A DNA stretch of 64,000 nucleotides, taken from the NCBI RefSeq assembly GCF_047946665.1, contig NZ_CP172312.1, positions 4,588,001-4,652,000 on the forward strand, read 5' to 3'. Shown in pieces: positions 56,034 to 64,000 of the stretch. The notes beneath the pieces were generated by a model that was not told the DNA's origin, searched no databases, and saw nothing but the letters and a program-made list of their open reading frames with translations. The stretch is from Allohahella sp002354735. GTDB lineage: Bacteria > Pseudomonadota > Gammaproteobacteria > Pseudomonadales > Oleiphilaceae. Made by a program: the position numbers and the translations under genes. Numbering within the stretch: the stretch's first letter is position 1; each line of letters opens with the position of its first letter.

Positions 56034-56177
56034 GCTTCGCTGCCCCCATCTCAGGTACGCTCTGCGCAAATAGTGCACGATCAGAGAGATGAGGAGCGCT
56101 GCTGAAGTACTATCGCGGCACGAGCGCTTTACTAACGTACTACCGGCAGGGGCAAGCCCGGGATCGCGTTCTGCGAG
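56034..56177 (+). pseudogene. vapBC remnant: antitoxin 3' end and toxin 5' start
   Basis: Bases 56034-56105 code for ASLPPSQVRSAQIVHDQRDE then ERC and a stop, matching the end of the antitoxin at 53899-53970. From 56102, overlapping in another frame, LKYYRGTSALLTYYRQG resembles a VapC PIN-domain start (normally with D-T-S-A-L). The toxin frame is cut at 56177 by the PhzF fragment; the first PIN-domain Asp is a Gly here. Confidence 0.7.
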
Positions 56178-56420
56178 TTACTGTATGAGCTCATTGCTGA
56201 GCCAGCGCTCAAGAACGATTGCTGCGGCTGGATTGGCTTTAAAGAGTCCGTCCGTGAATGCATCGACGAGGCGAATGGTGAGTGCCATGGCGACCCGCCT
56301 TCTTGGCTGGTGAAGTTGGTGGGGCTTCAGCAGGAAGAGGGGTGGGTGGGCTGTATAGATGGGGAGCATATTTATTTGGGATTGAGATGAGGGTGATTAA
56401 CTGTCTCGGTTTAGGGGTGA
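56178..56420 (-). pseudogene. 5' fragment of the PhzF-like gene plus its upstream region
   Basis: ATG 56288 opens MALTIRLVDAFTDGLFKANP, AAAIVLERWLSNELIQ and a stop at 56178: the first 36 codons of the gene at 44514. The upstream 130 bases (CTGGTGAAGTT, AGCAGGAAGAGGG, GATTGAGATGAG-type) also match 44515-44650, so promoter and gene start were duplicated as one piece. The remainder to 56676 holds nothing I recognise. Confidence 0.85.
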
Positions 56421-56676
56421 TAGATACTGGTCATACGGGAACAGCCCCAAAGGCGTGATCTGTAAGGGGCCACTCTAATTGCTAGAAATGCTCTACTGAA
56501 TTAATGGCGATAGAGTGGGTGCGAAGGAGGGAGTGATTACAGCTTGACCAACTTTCACAGAGACCACGATTGGCTACCGCTCTTCATAAAGACCGGAATC
56601 CCTATTTGGGCTGGGGGGAGAAATTAAGTAAAGTCGGAGGTAAGCTGTCGAACGGTATATGGCGCAGTTAGAAAAC

Positions 56677-58035
56677 CTAAGTGGACATCGGTGAAAGGAA
56701 ATGACGTAAGCTGTCGGCAAGCTCTAATGAGAGACTGGGTTCACTGTCGACTAAGGCTTTGTAAATTTCGTTTTTGCCGATGGCATGGTCAACCGTCAAA
56801 TACCTCCAATAACTTTTGGAAGCTTTTTTTTCGTTTGTAGATTCACGATACAAAGGAAGTGGTATATCCGGAAATAGACCAGCTCTCTTGGTGAATATAT
56901 ATCTCTCGATATCAGAGACGGGAGAGAATGAAACTTGGGTTGGGCCACAGTAGTCTCTAGCAAAAATTTCTTTAGAGTCTTTGTCGACTACACAAAGAAC
57001 ATTCGCGGATTCTGAAAACACCGGAGATCTGTCATTCTTTTCAACGATCATTATTAGCTGATTTACTCCGCCTACACCGATAGTAACGAACCGGTAATAC
57101 GACTGGATAGAGTATCTCACGATTAGATACTCTAAGAAACCTTCCAGAACTTCATCTTCCGTGAGTACATAGCGCTCATAACCAGAAAAGCCATATAAAT
57201 CTGACTTGATATAGCCGAATGACCGCATTTGTAACACGATACCGCCGTCGATCTCTTCGAGATAGTAAAGGCCGCCTTCTTCTACGGTGCTCATGAATGC
57301 GAGGGAGTGTGAAATAACACTCAGACGCGCCCCAAATCGACGAAGAAGGGGCTTCACGGCCGCATAAAGCTTAACTTGGGCAGCAGCATCAAGAGCGACA
57401 TCAACTTCATCGATCAAGATTAGCTTCGCTCCGGATGTTATCAACCGAAAGAGCTGAATGAGAAAGTATTCCCCAGAGCTGAAGTGATCTTCTCTGGTAT
57501 AAAAATCGTTCTCCCTCAATAAGAAATAAAAGTCAGTTCTATTTACTCGCGTAACCTTTAGGTCATCGAATTTACCGGCCGAGTAGACATCCGCCAAAAA
57601 TTGTATTAATTCAGTAGCTCGACGATACTGCGAAGCAGCTATGTTCATTCTGATTTCTGAGTCGTGCTTCGCTATGAGAGAGAACTGACTAAATCGCTCA
57701 CCAAATGGTACAGGTAGTTCAGCAACGATTTGATTTTGTGTTGGTAATACGTTTCTGCTATCGAGCGCACCAACTTTTTTATTAAAGAAAAATTCAAACG
57801 GCGGAAATCCGTCAAGATCGAAAATTACCCTACTGTCGGCTCGAATAGCATTTAGCCCAGATGATTTAGAGAATATCTGAGGGTCTTTAAGTAAGTGATA
57901 GGCTTTGACCAGCGAGGTCTTACCTGATCCATTCTTTCCAGTAATGACTAGAAAGTTACTTTCGGAAAATTCGAACTCTACGCAGAGCCTCGATATACCC
58001 TTGATGTTCTCGAGAACTATCTTATCGCGGATCAT
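56677..58035 (-). CDS. OLD-like ATPase with C-terminal TOPRIM-like domain, RT partner
   Basis: A 452-residue protein. N-terminal SMC/OLD-type ATPase: Walker A TGKNGSGKTS (residues 32-41), signature FSSGE (185-189), Walker B LILIDE (205-210), switch His in ISHS (243). The C-terminal part has LEGFLE (297-302), VGGVNQL and CVVDKDSKE (DxD at 351-353), in the order expected for a TOPRIM nuclease of the OLD type. Its start overlaps the reverse transcriptase gene by 14 bases, so they are translationally coupled. It likely cleaves nucleic acid as the effector. A search is needed for the exact class. Confidence 0.8.
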   Translation of the reverse strand: MIRDKIVLENIKGISRLCVEFEFSESNFLVITGKNGSGKTSLVKAYHLLKDPQIFSKSSGLNAIRADSRVIFDLDGFPPFEFFFNKKVGALDSRNVLPTQNQIVAELPVPFGERFSQFSLIAKHDSEIRMNIAASQYRRATELIQFLADVYSAGKFDDLKVTRVNRTDFYFLLRENDFYTREDHFSSGEYFLIQLFRLITSGAKLILIDEVDVALDAAAQVKLYAAVKPLLRRFGARLSVISHSLAFMSTVEEGGLYYLEEIDGGIVLQMRSFGYIKSDLYGFSGYERYVLTEDEVLEGFLEYLIVRYSIQSYYRFVTIGVGGVNQLIMIVEKNDRSPVFSESANVLCVVDKDSKEIFARDYCGPTQVSFSPVSDIERYIFTKRAGLFPDIPLPLYRESTNEKKASKSYWRYLTVDHAIGKNEIYKALVDSEPSLSLELADSLRHFLSPMST

Positions 58036-58981
58036 TCCATCGGTCCTCCATAAGATACCTCAGTGCGTGAACGCCATATTTTCTTTGAAGTTTCTGAAGA
58101 TAGTGTGGATCTATAGACTTGGCGTAATGTAGCAGGCCAAAAAGAGAATGTTCTTTCCCTTCTAGCTCTTGATCGAGAAAGTCATGAAACTTATTTTTGT
58201 CGCTAGTGAAAAAGTGTAGCAATAGCTCAAGCTTTTTCTTATATTTTCTATCGAGAGTGATCCTCCCATTCGGTAATAGAACTAGGCCAAGTATTTTAAC
58301 TTTGTTGCCAGACTTTGTGATGAATGTTTTTCGATCATTGATTCGCATCTTTTTGGAAGCGAATTCTTCAAGGTACTTTTGTGTTGTGTCTTTCAGATCG
58401 GCTAACTGCTCATGCCTATGTCCAGAAATTATTATATCATCGGCGTAGCGCGTGTATATAAGTGACTGATCAGTACAATAGCACTTTAGAGACCTGTCAA
58501 ATTCCAACAGAAAAGAATTGCTTAAGCTCGGCGATGTGGGGAATCCGACAGGGATCGATCCTCCAATCGTTGTATATTTAACCAGAAACCGAATATATTT
58601 TTCAATATCTGAAATAGGTATCAAACCCATGTCTCGGAACAATATTCTCGAAACATCATTAGATCCTATATTCTGATAAAACTGGCTTATATCAGTAAGA
58701 AAAAAATATTTGCTATCTGCGTGAGCCTGTACTGCGCTCAACGTACTCTTCCCTTTGATAAACGAATGTACGACGTCATCATCCTTCGCTAGGTGTCGAA
58801 AAATCACTCGGTCGATAAAACGCAAATAGCTTTTAAGCTTAGGGGTTGTCTTGACGAGCCTCCTGCCGTTGGCCTCGAATATTTGGGCTCCATCATCTGA
58901 GTCGAACGATAGGAAGTCTGCAAATGCTTTGCTGTCGTGAAACACGGCGTTGAAAGCGTTTTCAAATGTTCTACTGTCCAT
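58022..58981 (-). CDS. Retron-like reverse transcriptase
   Basis: A 319-residue RT from ATG 58981 (GTG at 58993 possible). Motif A is FFLTDISQFYQNI (D97), motif B is PVGFPTSPSLSN, motif C is YTRYADDIIIS (YADD 179-182), and the thumb ends LFGLLHYAKSID then YLQKLQRKYG as in retrons. Family marks are altered: AVQAH stands where retrons have NAxxH, and ILGLVL where they have VTG. Structured DNA lies directly upstream on the same strand, as a retron ncRNA would. The DNA is visibly AT-richer than the flanks, suggesting transfer. Confidence 0.85.
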   Translation of the reverse strand: MDSRTFENAFNAVFHDSKAFADFLSFDSDDGAQIFEANGRRLVKTTPKLKSYLRFIDRVIFRHLAKDDDVVHSFIKGKSTLSAVQAHADSKYFFLTDISQFYQNIGSNDVSRILFRDMGLIPISDIEKYIRFLVKYTTIGGSIPVGFPTSPSLSNSFLLEFDRSLKCYCTDQSLIYTRYADDIIISGHRHEQLADLKDTTQKYLEEFASKKMRINDRKTFITKSGNKVKILGLVLLPNGRITLDRKYKKKLELLLHFFTSDKNKFHDFLDQELEGKEHSLFGLLHYAKSIDPHYLQKLQRKYGVHALRYLMEDRWNDPR

Positions 58982-59115
58982 GCGAAACCACACTCAGCTA
59001 AAAGTTCTTTAGTTTATGTTATGAACGATTACCGTGCCATGGATGAACAAGGAGGAAGAGTACAATCGCAGATCAGGCCAGAGAGGGGAGAGGCAGCGGG
59101 CGCGTTAGCAGTTTT

Positions 59116-59236
59116 TCAACTATCCCGCCTTCCGTATCGGAAGGCATGGACAGGAGAAAATCGACTTAAGGCGTCTAGGGACCAGCTTTACGACTGGAGC
59201 TTCTCCTAGTCACTGGTCTTAAGATTATAGAATTGA
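59116..59236 (-). ncRNA. Candidate retron-type msr/msd structured RNA
   Basis: Two strong hairpins lie 135-240 bases upstream of the RT start on its strand. The first (59180-59218) stacks GACCAG/CTGGTC, GACT/AGTC and GGAG/CTCC with a 3-base loop. The second (59127-59145) is GCCTTCCG-ATA-CGGAAGGC, a perfect 8-bp stem. Flanking TCAA-CTAT (59236-59227) and ATAGTTGA (59123-59116) could pair as an a1/a2-like closing stem with a bulge. Position and folding fit a retron template RNA, but I cannot place the branching G. A terminator or attenuator of the upstream gene is the alternative. The rest of 58982-59430 is non-coding. Confidence 0.5.
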
Positions 59237-59430
59237 CTCCGCATCTTAGTCAAATAGATAAAATTCGGCTTCGGCTTCGATTTGCGGTTGATAGCGGACG
59301 CGTGTAAGTCGAGAAAAAGTTTTCCATTTCTGTCACCACAAGAGTTGATCTGCCGAGTCGCTGAAAATACCTTTTGCCTCCCATATACGGCCACCACACC
59401 AAGAGGGCAAGAGGCATTATTGTCACTTTG

Positions 59431-60255
59431 TTAGGCAGCGTCGGAGTTACGAGTTTTCTGTTGCCATTTATTACTTTCTTCAAGTTCTTTTCGATATTTA
59501 ACGAATTCAGAGGTAAGTTGTTTGGCGAAAATCACGTTCTTTGACCAGGATATAGATTTCACAACCCAGTTGGGTGAGAATAATTTTGCTTTCAGACGGT
59601 CTATCGGTCTCAGTTTTCCAAACGTTGAACCCATCAATCTTATTCTCTCTTCTGTAACCTCGACTTCGATTAGCTCTAGATTAAATATCTCTCCCCACTT
59701 TTCTACATATCCCTTTCTCAGCCCCATATCCACTTCCAAATTATCAAATGGTTGCAGGCACTTTTTAATTGGATACATAATATTAATTCGACATTCATCA
59801 GGCCCATGTAATTCTAGTATTTCAGTCGTGATACGATCATATGGCGTATAAACTATATTGCCATCAAACTTCAGTTCTCTAAAAGGAATACTCGTAAGAG
59901 CTAATTGGATGGGAGTGTCATCCAAGCCGTGAACGGTGATAGTGTCTTGATATTTTATTTTTCTATTTGATGCAGTGGCAGTTAAAACGATCTTATGGAA
60001 CTTAGCGCCATTTGTTGATCTCAACCAAATCATCGGCGTGACTAATCTCTTTCTGAGGTAATACGGCTCCCAGAATATTCTGTATTCTATGCCATCAGTT
60101 AGCTTTTCAGGGCATGTGTCGAATGCTTCTCTGTAGCTGTGATGCAGAGTTGAGATTAGATATGCCCTATAGAAAAGCAGCCTCTCAAAGTAATCTATGA
60201 TCGGTTTGAATAAAATGCGTAAGAGACCAAAAATCCCCCCAGTTGGAAAATCCAT
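59431..60255 (-). CDS. Unknown protein upstream of the RT locus
   Basis: A 274-residue protein from ATG 60255 (MDFPTGGIFGLLRILFKPII), which follows AGGAAG. The N-terminus is hydrophobic and could be a membrane or amphipathic anchor (FGLLRILFKPIIDYFERLLFY). The rest looks like a beta-rich domain (KIVLTATASNRKIKYQDTIT, IQLALTSIPFRELKF, NLELIEVEVTEERIRL) with a basic helical C-terminus. AT-rich like the RT genes and on the same strand, so it may belong to the same island, perhaps the same system. I do not recognise a family. Confidence 0.6.
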   Translation of the reverse strand: MDFPTGGIFGLLRILFKPIIDYFERLLFYRAYLISTLHHSYREAFDTCPEKLTDGIEYRIFWEPYYLRKRLVTPMIWLRSTNGAKFHKIVLTATASNRKIKYQDTITVHGLDDTPIQLALTSIPFRELKFDGNIVYTPYDRITTEILELHGPDECRINIMYPIKKCLQPFDNLEVDMGLRKGYVEKWGEIFNLELIEVEVTEERIRLMGSTFGKLRPIDRLKAKLFSPNWVVKSISWSKNVIFAKQLTSEFVKYRKELEESNKWQQKTRNSDAA

Positions 60256-60737
60256 TCTTATTCTTCCTAGCAGCTTAATATGTAGCGCGCCTCCTACGTC
60301 CCAGCGCGCATTCCCTGGAGGTCTGCCAATGCTGCAAAAACCTTTCGACAACAGTCAGCAGGCGAGAGTCGTGCCGCATCCGTGTCCGAGATTTTCCACA
60401 CAAGATGTGCGGGCAATGGCAGAAGTCCCGTGGCTTAAAGGCTCGCCGATCGCCCCACTAAAGCATGCAGGATGCTGTTTTCGCAAGAGTAATTTCTGCT
60501 CTTGCGGATATCTACTGCCCTTGCGAATGCACTACGAGCACAGTGCCATATCAGCGGTGTTTGGAATTATGGGCTAAAGGGTCTGTTTCACCTCGAACGG
60601 TCCGACAGATCGCGCCCGTTCAACGGATTTCGTAGCAAATAAGATATGCAGAGCGAGAGCAAAGCAATCGAGCTGGCGCCGTCACTGTAGCCTCTAGGCG
60701 AGCCAAACGAAGAGTCTGACAGACTCTTCAGCCCAAA
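60256..60737. other. Intergenic DNA with inverted repeats
   Basis: About 480 bases without a supportable gene. It contains a stem CGCAAGAG/CTCTTGCG with a 9-base loop (60482-60506) and the hairpin at 60709-60729. A short plus-strand frame here has no recognisable features. It separates the AT-rich RT island from the truncated metF and could include an island end. Confidence 0.5.
60709..60729 (-). terminator. Hairpin downstream of the metF remnant
   Basis: GAAGAGTCTG-A-CAGACTCTTC is a perfect 10-bp inverted repeat starting nine bases after the metF stop. No clear U-run follows on the minus strand, so termination efficiency is uncertain. Confidence 0.4.
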
Positions 60738-61319
60738 CTAAAACTCAATCGGCGACTTCAACCCCAAATTATCCCAAATCGCCAAACTAGGCGCAGACTG
60801 GTTCAGGGTATAAAAATGCAACCCAGGCGCACCAGCCTGAATCAACCGCTCGCACAAACTGCTCACGACCTCTTCGCCGAGCTGTATGATGCTCTCGCTA
60901 TCGTCGCCATAGCCCTCCAGCTTCCAGCGAATCCACCGAGGAATCTCAGCACCACACATGTCGCTGAAGCGGGCGAGCTTGGAATAGTTGGTGATCGGCA
61001 TGATGCTTGGCACCACCGGGATATCGATGCCCTGTTTCTCGCACTCGTCGATGAAACTGAAATAGGCGTCGATATTGTAGAAATACTGGGTGATAGCGCT
61101 GTTGGCACCACACTCGACCTTTTGCTTGAAGAGATCGAAGTCCTCGCTCGCCGATGATGCCTGAGGATGAAACTCAGGGTAGGCCGCGACTTCGATCAGA
61201 AAATGCTGGCCGCTATGCTCGCGGATATGGTGAACCAGATCGCTGGCATAGCGGAAGGCTCCGGAGGAGCCCATACCAGAAGGCTGGTCGGCGCAGATGC
61301 GAAAGACACCGCCATTTTT
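60738..61319 (-). pseudogene. metF: 5'-truncated methylenetetrahydrofolate reductase
   Basis: The frame reads ADQPSGMGSSGAFRYASDLV and on to GLHFYTLNQSAPSLAIWDNLG, the C-terminal two-thirds of MetF (about 190 residues of a usual 290). The homology starts immediately after the stop codon of the ankyrin gene at 61320, and the N-terminal third with the catalytic Glu is absent. An ATG at 61274 could start a fragment without activity. MetF makes 5-methyl-THF for methionine synthesis; another copy would be needed in the genome. Confidence 0.85.
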
Positions 61320-63284
61320 TTAGGCGGTAATGCTCATGTTTACAGCGTTCGACAGACGCAGCTTTTCGGGAGCACTGAAGACAGGCCACTCGATCATCCA
61401 CTCAAGTTCCTGTTTCAGGTTTGAAGCGGGCGCTAGTTGCGAAAGCTGGGCAAAGAGATTGCTGAGCTCTCCGTCGTCGAGACTCGTTGATGCTTCGAGT
61501 AATTTTCTCCACAAATATGAGACGGTATTTTTATCGAAATCATGAACAGGCGTAGCTTGGGTCCTTAACTGCTTCAGATCTATCGATTCCAGATACGCTA
61601 AGAACTCCGTGAACTGGTGGCTCTTCAGACTCTGCTGCCAGGTCGCCCCCAGCAGTGACCAGCTCGGAACCTCCTTTGAGTGTTCAAGAAGTGCTAAAGC
61701 TAAACCGATATCATCTTGAGTAATCTGGTAAGTCCAGCGGGCCTCACGATCTTTGATACAGCTTGTCATATCAAAGCGATAAGGCAGAAGCTCTTCCAGG
61801 AACTCTCTCTTGGATATTTGATCTTTCCGCGTTTCCAGTACTTGACAGTGCAAGACGAAGCGTTGGAACGATATGCCCAAAGCATTCAGCTTTTCTAGCA
61901 GTAAGATCGCTCTATTACCCGCTCGTCGTAGAAAGGTGTTCACGTCCAGATTTCCGACATTCTCCTGCAAAACGTTAGGATCTTCATTCGCGACCAGTTG
62001 GATGGCGATATCGACAGCCTCATCTATCCGGTACTCGTATTGCTCATTGAGGTCAAGAAGCTGGTAGAGGCTACCTCCTTCAGCTGAGAAAGCCTTTGGA
62101 GCAAAACGCGAATGCTTTGCTAGGGTCCGGAAAATCGCTGAACTCCGCTGCTTGCAAGCGGCCTTGAACAACTCGATCATCTGTTCGTGCGAAAGCGCCT
62201 CTTCTGCAAGGTGAGCTAAATCGGTTGCGAGGGAATGCTCATCTTGATGTTCTGCTGCTGTCATCAACCTGCTGAAAATGTCGTCTCCATACGCTCCCGC
62301 TGGAGCAACAGGTCGGGCTCCAGCACTAGACAGTGCCATGAAGAGATTTGGTGAATGCTTTGCGGCAATCCAGGCCGGACTTCCGTGCGGGCTTGATGCA
62401 TCCAGGTCCGCGTTGTTCTTCTTGAAGAGATCAACGAGATTTTCCGCCTCGGACTTGCCCAGCTTATGAAAGCAAAGATGGTGTATTGCCTCCATATCCT
62501 GATTGTCACGCGCACGAGTATCGATACCTTCGACAGCCAATAAAAATTCGGCCCATCCAAATATTTTGCACGCCACTATGAGGGGAGTCTGACCACGATG
62601 GTCGGCATGATTTACATTTATGCCAGCTTCCAACAACGCCTGGAGACTTACGCGGTCCTCAAAGTCGGGTTTACTGAGCAGGTAATGAAGCGCGTTGCCA
62701 CCGGTGACGCTGCTAACACTGTTAATATCAACCTGTTTCAGGCAGCCCGTAAGGGTCTCGTCCTCGACGTACTGAGGAAGATAGAAAAACGCAGGAACGC
62801 CCATGACCTTAGTCCCTGGGCCGCCTATTGCTTTGAGTTGTCGCTTTATTTCAGCTTCACCCATTGCGAAGCTCATAACGAAGGCCTGTTCAGCCGGAAG
62901 AGCGCTCAGTACGCTCTCAAGATCTTTCTTTTTGGTCTTGACGCCGTTGTAGAAGAAACTGGTGCTGGAGCCGTAGTCGGAATCAGTTGTGGTGACGGTA
63001 AGGTAAGCACCGAGCGCAGCAAGATCTTTGACGAAAGTTGACGGAAACTTGTCTTCGTAGCTTGTTTGAAAGTTTATCTCGACAAAATTGTTGGTGATAG
63101 CGGTGTGCTCAATAACACAGCTCTCGGCAAACTTCTTGATGACCGGCCGGACACCCAGCTCTTTCATTCGCGCATCGAACTCCGCACCAAGGTCCTCATT
63201 CAGCGGATGCAGGCTATCGGCAAACCTCTTTGCTGAGGCGTCTTGATCAAATACACAGCTGAATCGTACGTATTTTTCGCTCAT
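61320..63284 (-). CDS. Ankyrin-repeat protein
   Basis: A 654-residue protein. Residues 1-165 form an unknown N-terminal domain (YVRFSCVFDQDASAKRFADSL, MSFAMGEAEIKRQL). About 190-340 hold ankyrin repeats (GGNALHYLLSKPDFEDRVSL, INVNHADHRGQTPLIVACKI, QDMEAIHHLCFHKLG, PHGSPAWIAAKHSPNLFMAL), the rest is helical. ATG at 63284. No signal peptide, so likely cytoplasmic, mediating protein contacts. Its stop abuts the truncated metF, which suggests it arrived by insertion or deletion there. Confidence 0.82.
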   Translation of the reverse strand: MSEKYVRFSCVFDQDASAKRFADSLHPLNEDLGAEFDARMKELGVRPVIKKFAESCVIEHTAITNNFVEINFQTSYEDKFPSTFVKDLAALGAYLTVTTTDSDYGSSTSFFYNGVKTKKKDLESVLSALPAEQAFVMSFAMGEAEIKRQLKAIGGPGTKVMGVPAFFYLPQYVEDETLTGCLKQVDINSVSSVTGGNALHYLLSKPDFEDRVSLQALLEAGINVNHADHRGQTPLIVACKIFGWAEFLLAVEGIDTRARDNQDMEAIHHLCFHKLGKSEAENLVDLFKKNNADLDASSPHGSPAWIAAKHSPNLFMALSSAGARPVAPAGAYGDDIFSRLMTAAEHQDEHSLATDLAHLAEEALSHEQMIELFKAACKQRSSAIFRTLAKHSRFAPKAFSAEGGSLYQLLDLNEQYEYRIDEAVDIAIQLVANEDPNVLQENVGNLDVNTFLRRAGNRAILLLEKLNALGISFQRFVLHCQVLETRKDQISKREFLEELLPYRFDMTSCIKDREARWTYQITQDDIGLALALLEHSKEVPSWSLLGATWQQSLKSHQFTEFLAYLESIDLKQLRTQATPVHDFDKNTVSYLWRKLLEASTSLDDGELSNLFAQLSQLAPASNLKQELEWMIEWPVFSAPEKLRLSNAVNMSITA

Positions 63285-63561
63285 GGGAACTCGTTATGGT
63301 GTTTGCGTTGATTGACTTGGATTGCTCAAACGGCTGGGTCATTTTTATCGGTGAGATCTAACCCTTCGAGCTTTTACCGGATGCACCCTCTGAAAAGCTA
63401 TTGGCTAGGTGGAGGCCGAGGGGTCGACCAGTATCCCCGGTCAGTCCAGCTGAATCGAGTGGGACAGTGTGAAGCTTTGCTGTTGTTTGAGTAGTACTTG
63501 TAACGGTGAGTAGCGGGGACATTGAAAGAGCTGGTTTAACCGATTATGAGTGCAGCCGGAT
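63285..63561. other. Intergenic DNA, nothing recognised
   Basis: About 277 bases between two minus-strand genes. No gene, repeat or clear regulatory signal was found; promoter elements for the ankyrin gene should lie here. Confidence 0.5.
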
Positions 63562-63999
63562 TCACTCGGTATGCAGGAAAACGAATCGCACAGCAACGTC
63601 GCCTGAGGCACCAGTCCCTTTTACTGAGGCCGACGACCAGTCATCGTTGATGAATGCGGGGAGAGTGATTTGTAGCACGGTCGGCGCGGACCATTCTAGT
63701 TGAGGTGTGATACCACAATTTCCGCTGTAAACGCCGTCCATTGGTAACCCGTTGTCAGCGGTGGGGGAGAAGGGGGCCAGGCCGTAGGTTATCGCGACAT
63801 GTATTGAGCACCAGCCCGCGGCCCCGCCACCCGAGTTTCTATAGATGGTTGCTGTGTGGCGCTGGTCAGGTGAAGGCAGTGATTGTTCGATGACAACCTC
63901 GTTATCGCCGCTACTGAGGAACATAGCGGCACCTGCCAGAAGCACGAGAAGCGTGAGAAATCCCAGAGCGGCAAAGAGCTTGGTAAGAATAGTTGGCAT
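63562..63999 (-). CDS. Small membrane-anchored hypothetical protein
   Basis: A 145-residue protein whose ATG is at the last bases of the window (63999). N-terminal membrane anchor (LFAALGFLTLLVLLAGAAMF), then an extracytoplasmic domain with SPDQRHTATIYRNSGGGAAG, CSIHVAITYG and NCGITPQLEW, and a C-terminal VAVRFVFLHTE. The S-P-D/N-G/Q-R-x-x-A-x-x-Y start is seen in DUF5412-like small lipoproteins, a weak resemblance. Cysteines may pair. Upstream context is outside the window. Confidence 0.65.
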   Translation of the reverse strand: MPTILTKLFAALGFLTLLVLLAGAAMFLSSGDNEVVIEQSLPSPDQRHTATIYRNSGGGAAGWCSIHVAITYGLAPFSPTADNGLPMDGVYSGNCGITPQLEWSAPTVLQITLPAFINDDWSSASVKGTGASGDVAVRFVFLHTE

Positions 64000-64000
64000 G

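Noticed and set aside
52795..56420. Integron cassette array, suggested by many small TA and single genes
   Set aside because: Genes lie on both strands, no integrase gene is present and no attC-like sites were recognised between them.
55822..56420. Retrotransposition by the nearby RT as the origin of the fragments
   Set aside because: One fragment includes upstream promoter DNA and the others are internal pieces on both strands; nothing shows an RNA intermediate. Kept only as a neighbourhood remark.

Overview
The window looks like chromosomal DNA from a Gammaproteobacterium-like Gram-negative bacterium. The evidence is moderate-to-high GC over most of its length, outer-membrane beta-barrel and lipoprotein genes, a Tat-exported molybdoenzyme, PEP-CTERM-like sorting tails and several cyclic-di-GMP proteins. 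No rRNA or tRNA genes and no CRISPR array were seen. I cannot name the genus.

Layout. 0-2 kb: a large exported Asp-box/Ig-repeat lipoprotein running off the left edge, whose paralog lies at 35.8-39.1 kb. 2.5-5.8 kb: ornithine/lysine decarboxylase, a TetR/SDR divergent pair and a LURP-one-like protein. 6.6-12.6 kb: a PEP-CTERM-like exported protein, a NitT/TauT-type ABC importer, a chemoreceptor and a solute-binding protein. 12.7-16.2 kb: a YcaQ/AlkX-type DNA glycosylase, an HxlR regulator with a divergent MBL hydrolase, and an alpha/beta hydrolase. 16.3-19.1 kb: a decayed RES-Xre toxin-antitoxin (TA) locus and small membrane or secreted proteins. 19.3-31.2 kb: a signalling block with an outer-membrane barrel, a 7TM diguanylate cyclase, a divergent 7TM-EAL protein and a 1687-residue kinase-ATPase-GAF-GGDEF fusion. 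31.3-35.8 kb: a DUF4157-like zincin, orphan antitoxins, a lytic transglycosylase and gene debris. 39.4-40.6 kb: an IS3-family element. 40.6-44.5 kb: small hypothetical genes and an intact PhzF-like gene. 44.7-52.8 kb: an MFS/LysR pair and a six-gene IorAB-type operon with cupin and carboxymuconolactone-decarboxylase-like partners. 52.8-56.4 kb: three toxin-less antitoxins, selO and a dense collage of gene fragments. 56.7-60.3 kb: an AT-richer island with a reverse transcriptase (RT) and an ATPase-TOPRIM gene that overlap, structured DNA just upstream, and an unknown gene. 60.7-64 kb: a 5'-truncated metF, an ankyrin-repeat protein and a small membrane-anchored protein.

Two themes stand out. 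First, 56.7-59.3 kb has the organisation of a retron-like anti-phage system (ncRNA candidate, RT, OLD-like ATPase/TOPRIM effector) but with divergent RT signature motifs; it is the best candidate here for a little-described system. Second, the window is full of short, diverged fragments of genes that also exist full-length in the same window (PhzF-like, lytic transglycosylase, HTH antitoxin, VapB, DUF4157-like, Ig-repeat protein, a small immunity-like gene), together with at least six orphaned or broken TA components. That points to an accessory region shaped by repeated duplication, recombination and decay. All family assignments are from reading motifs by eye; no database search was possible.
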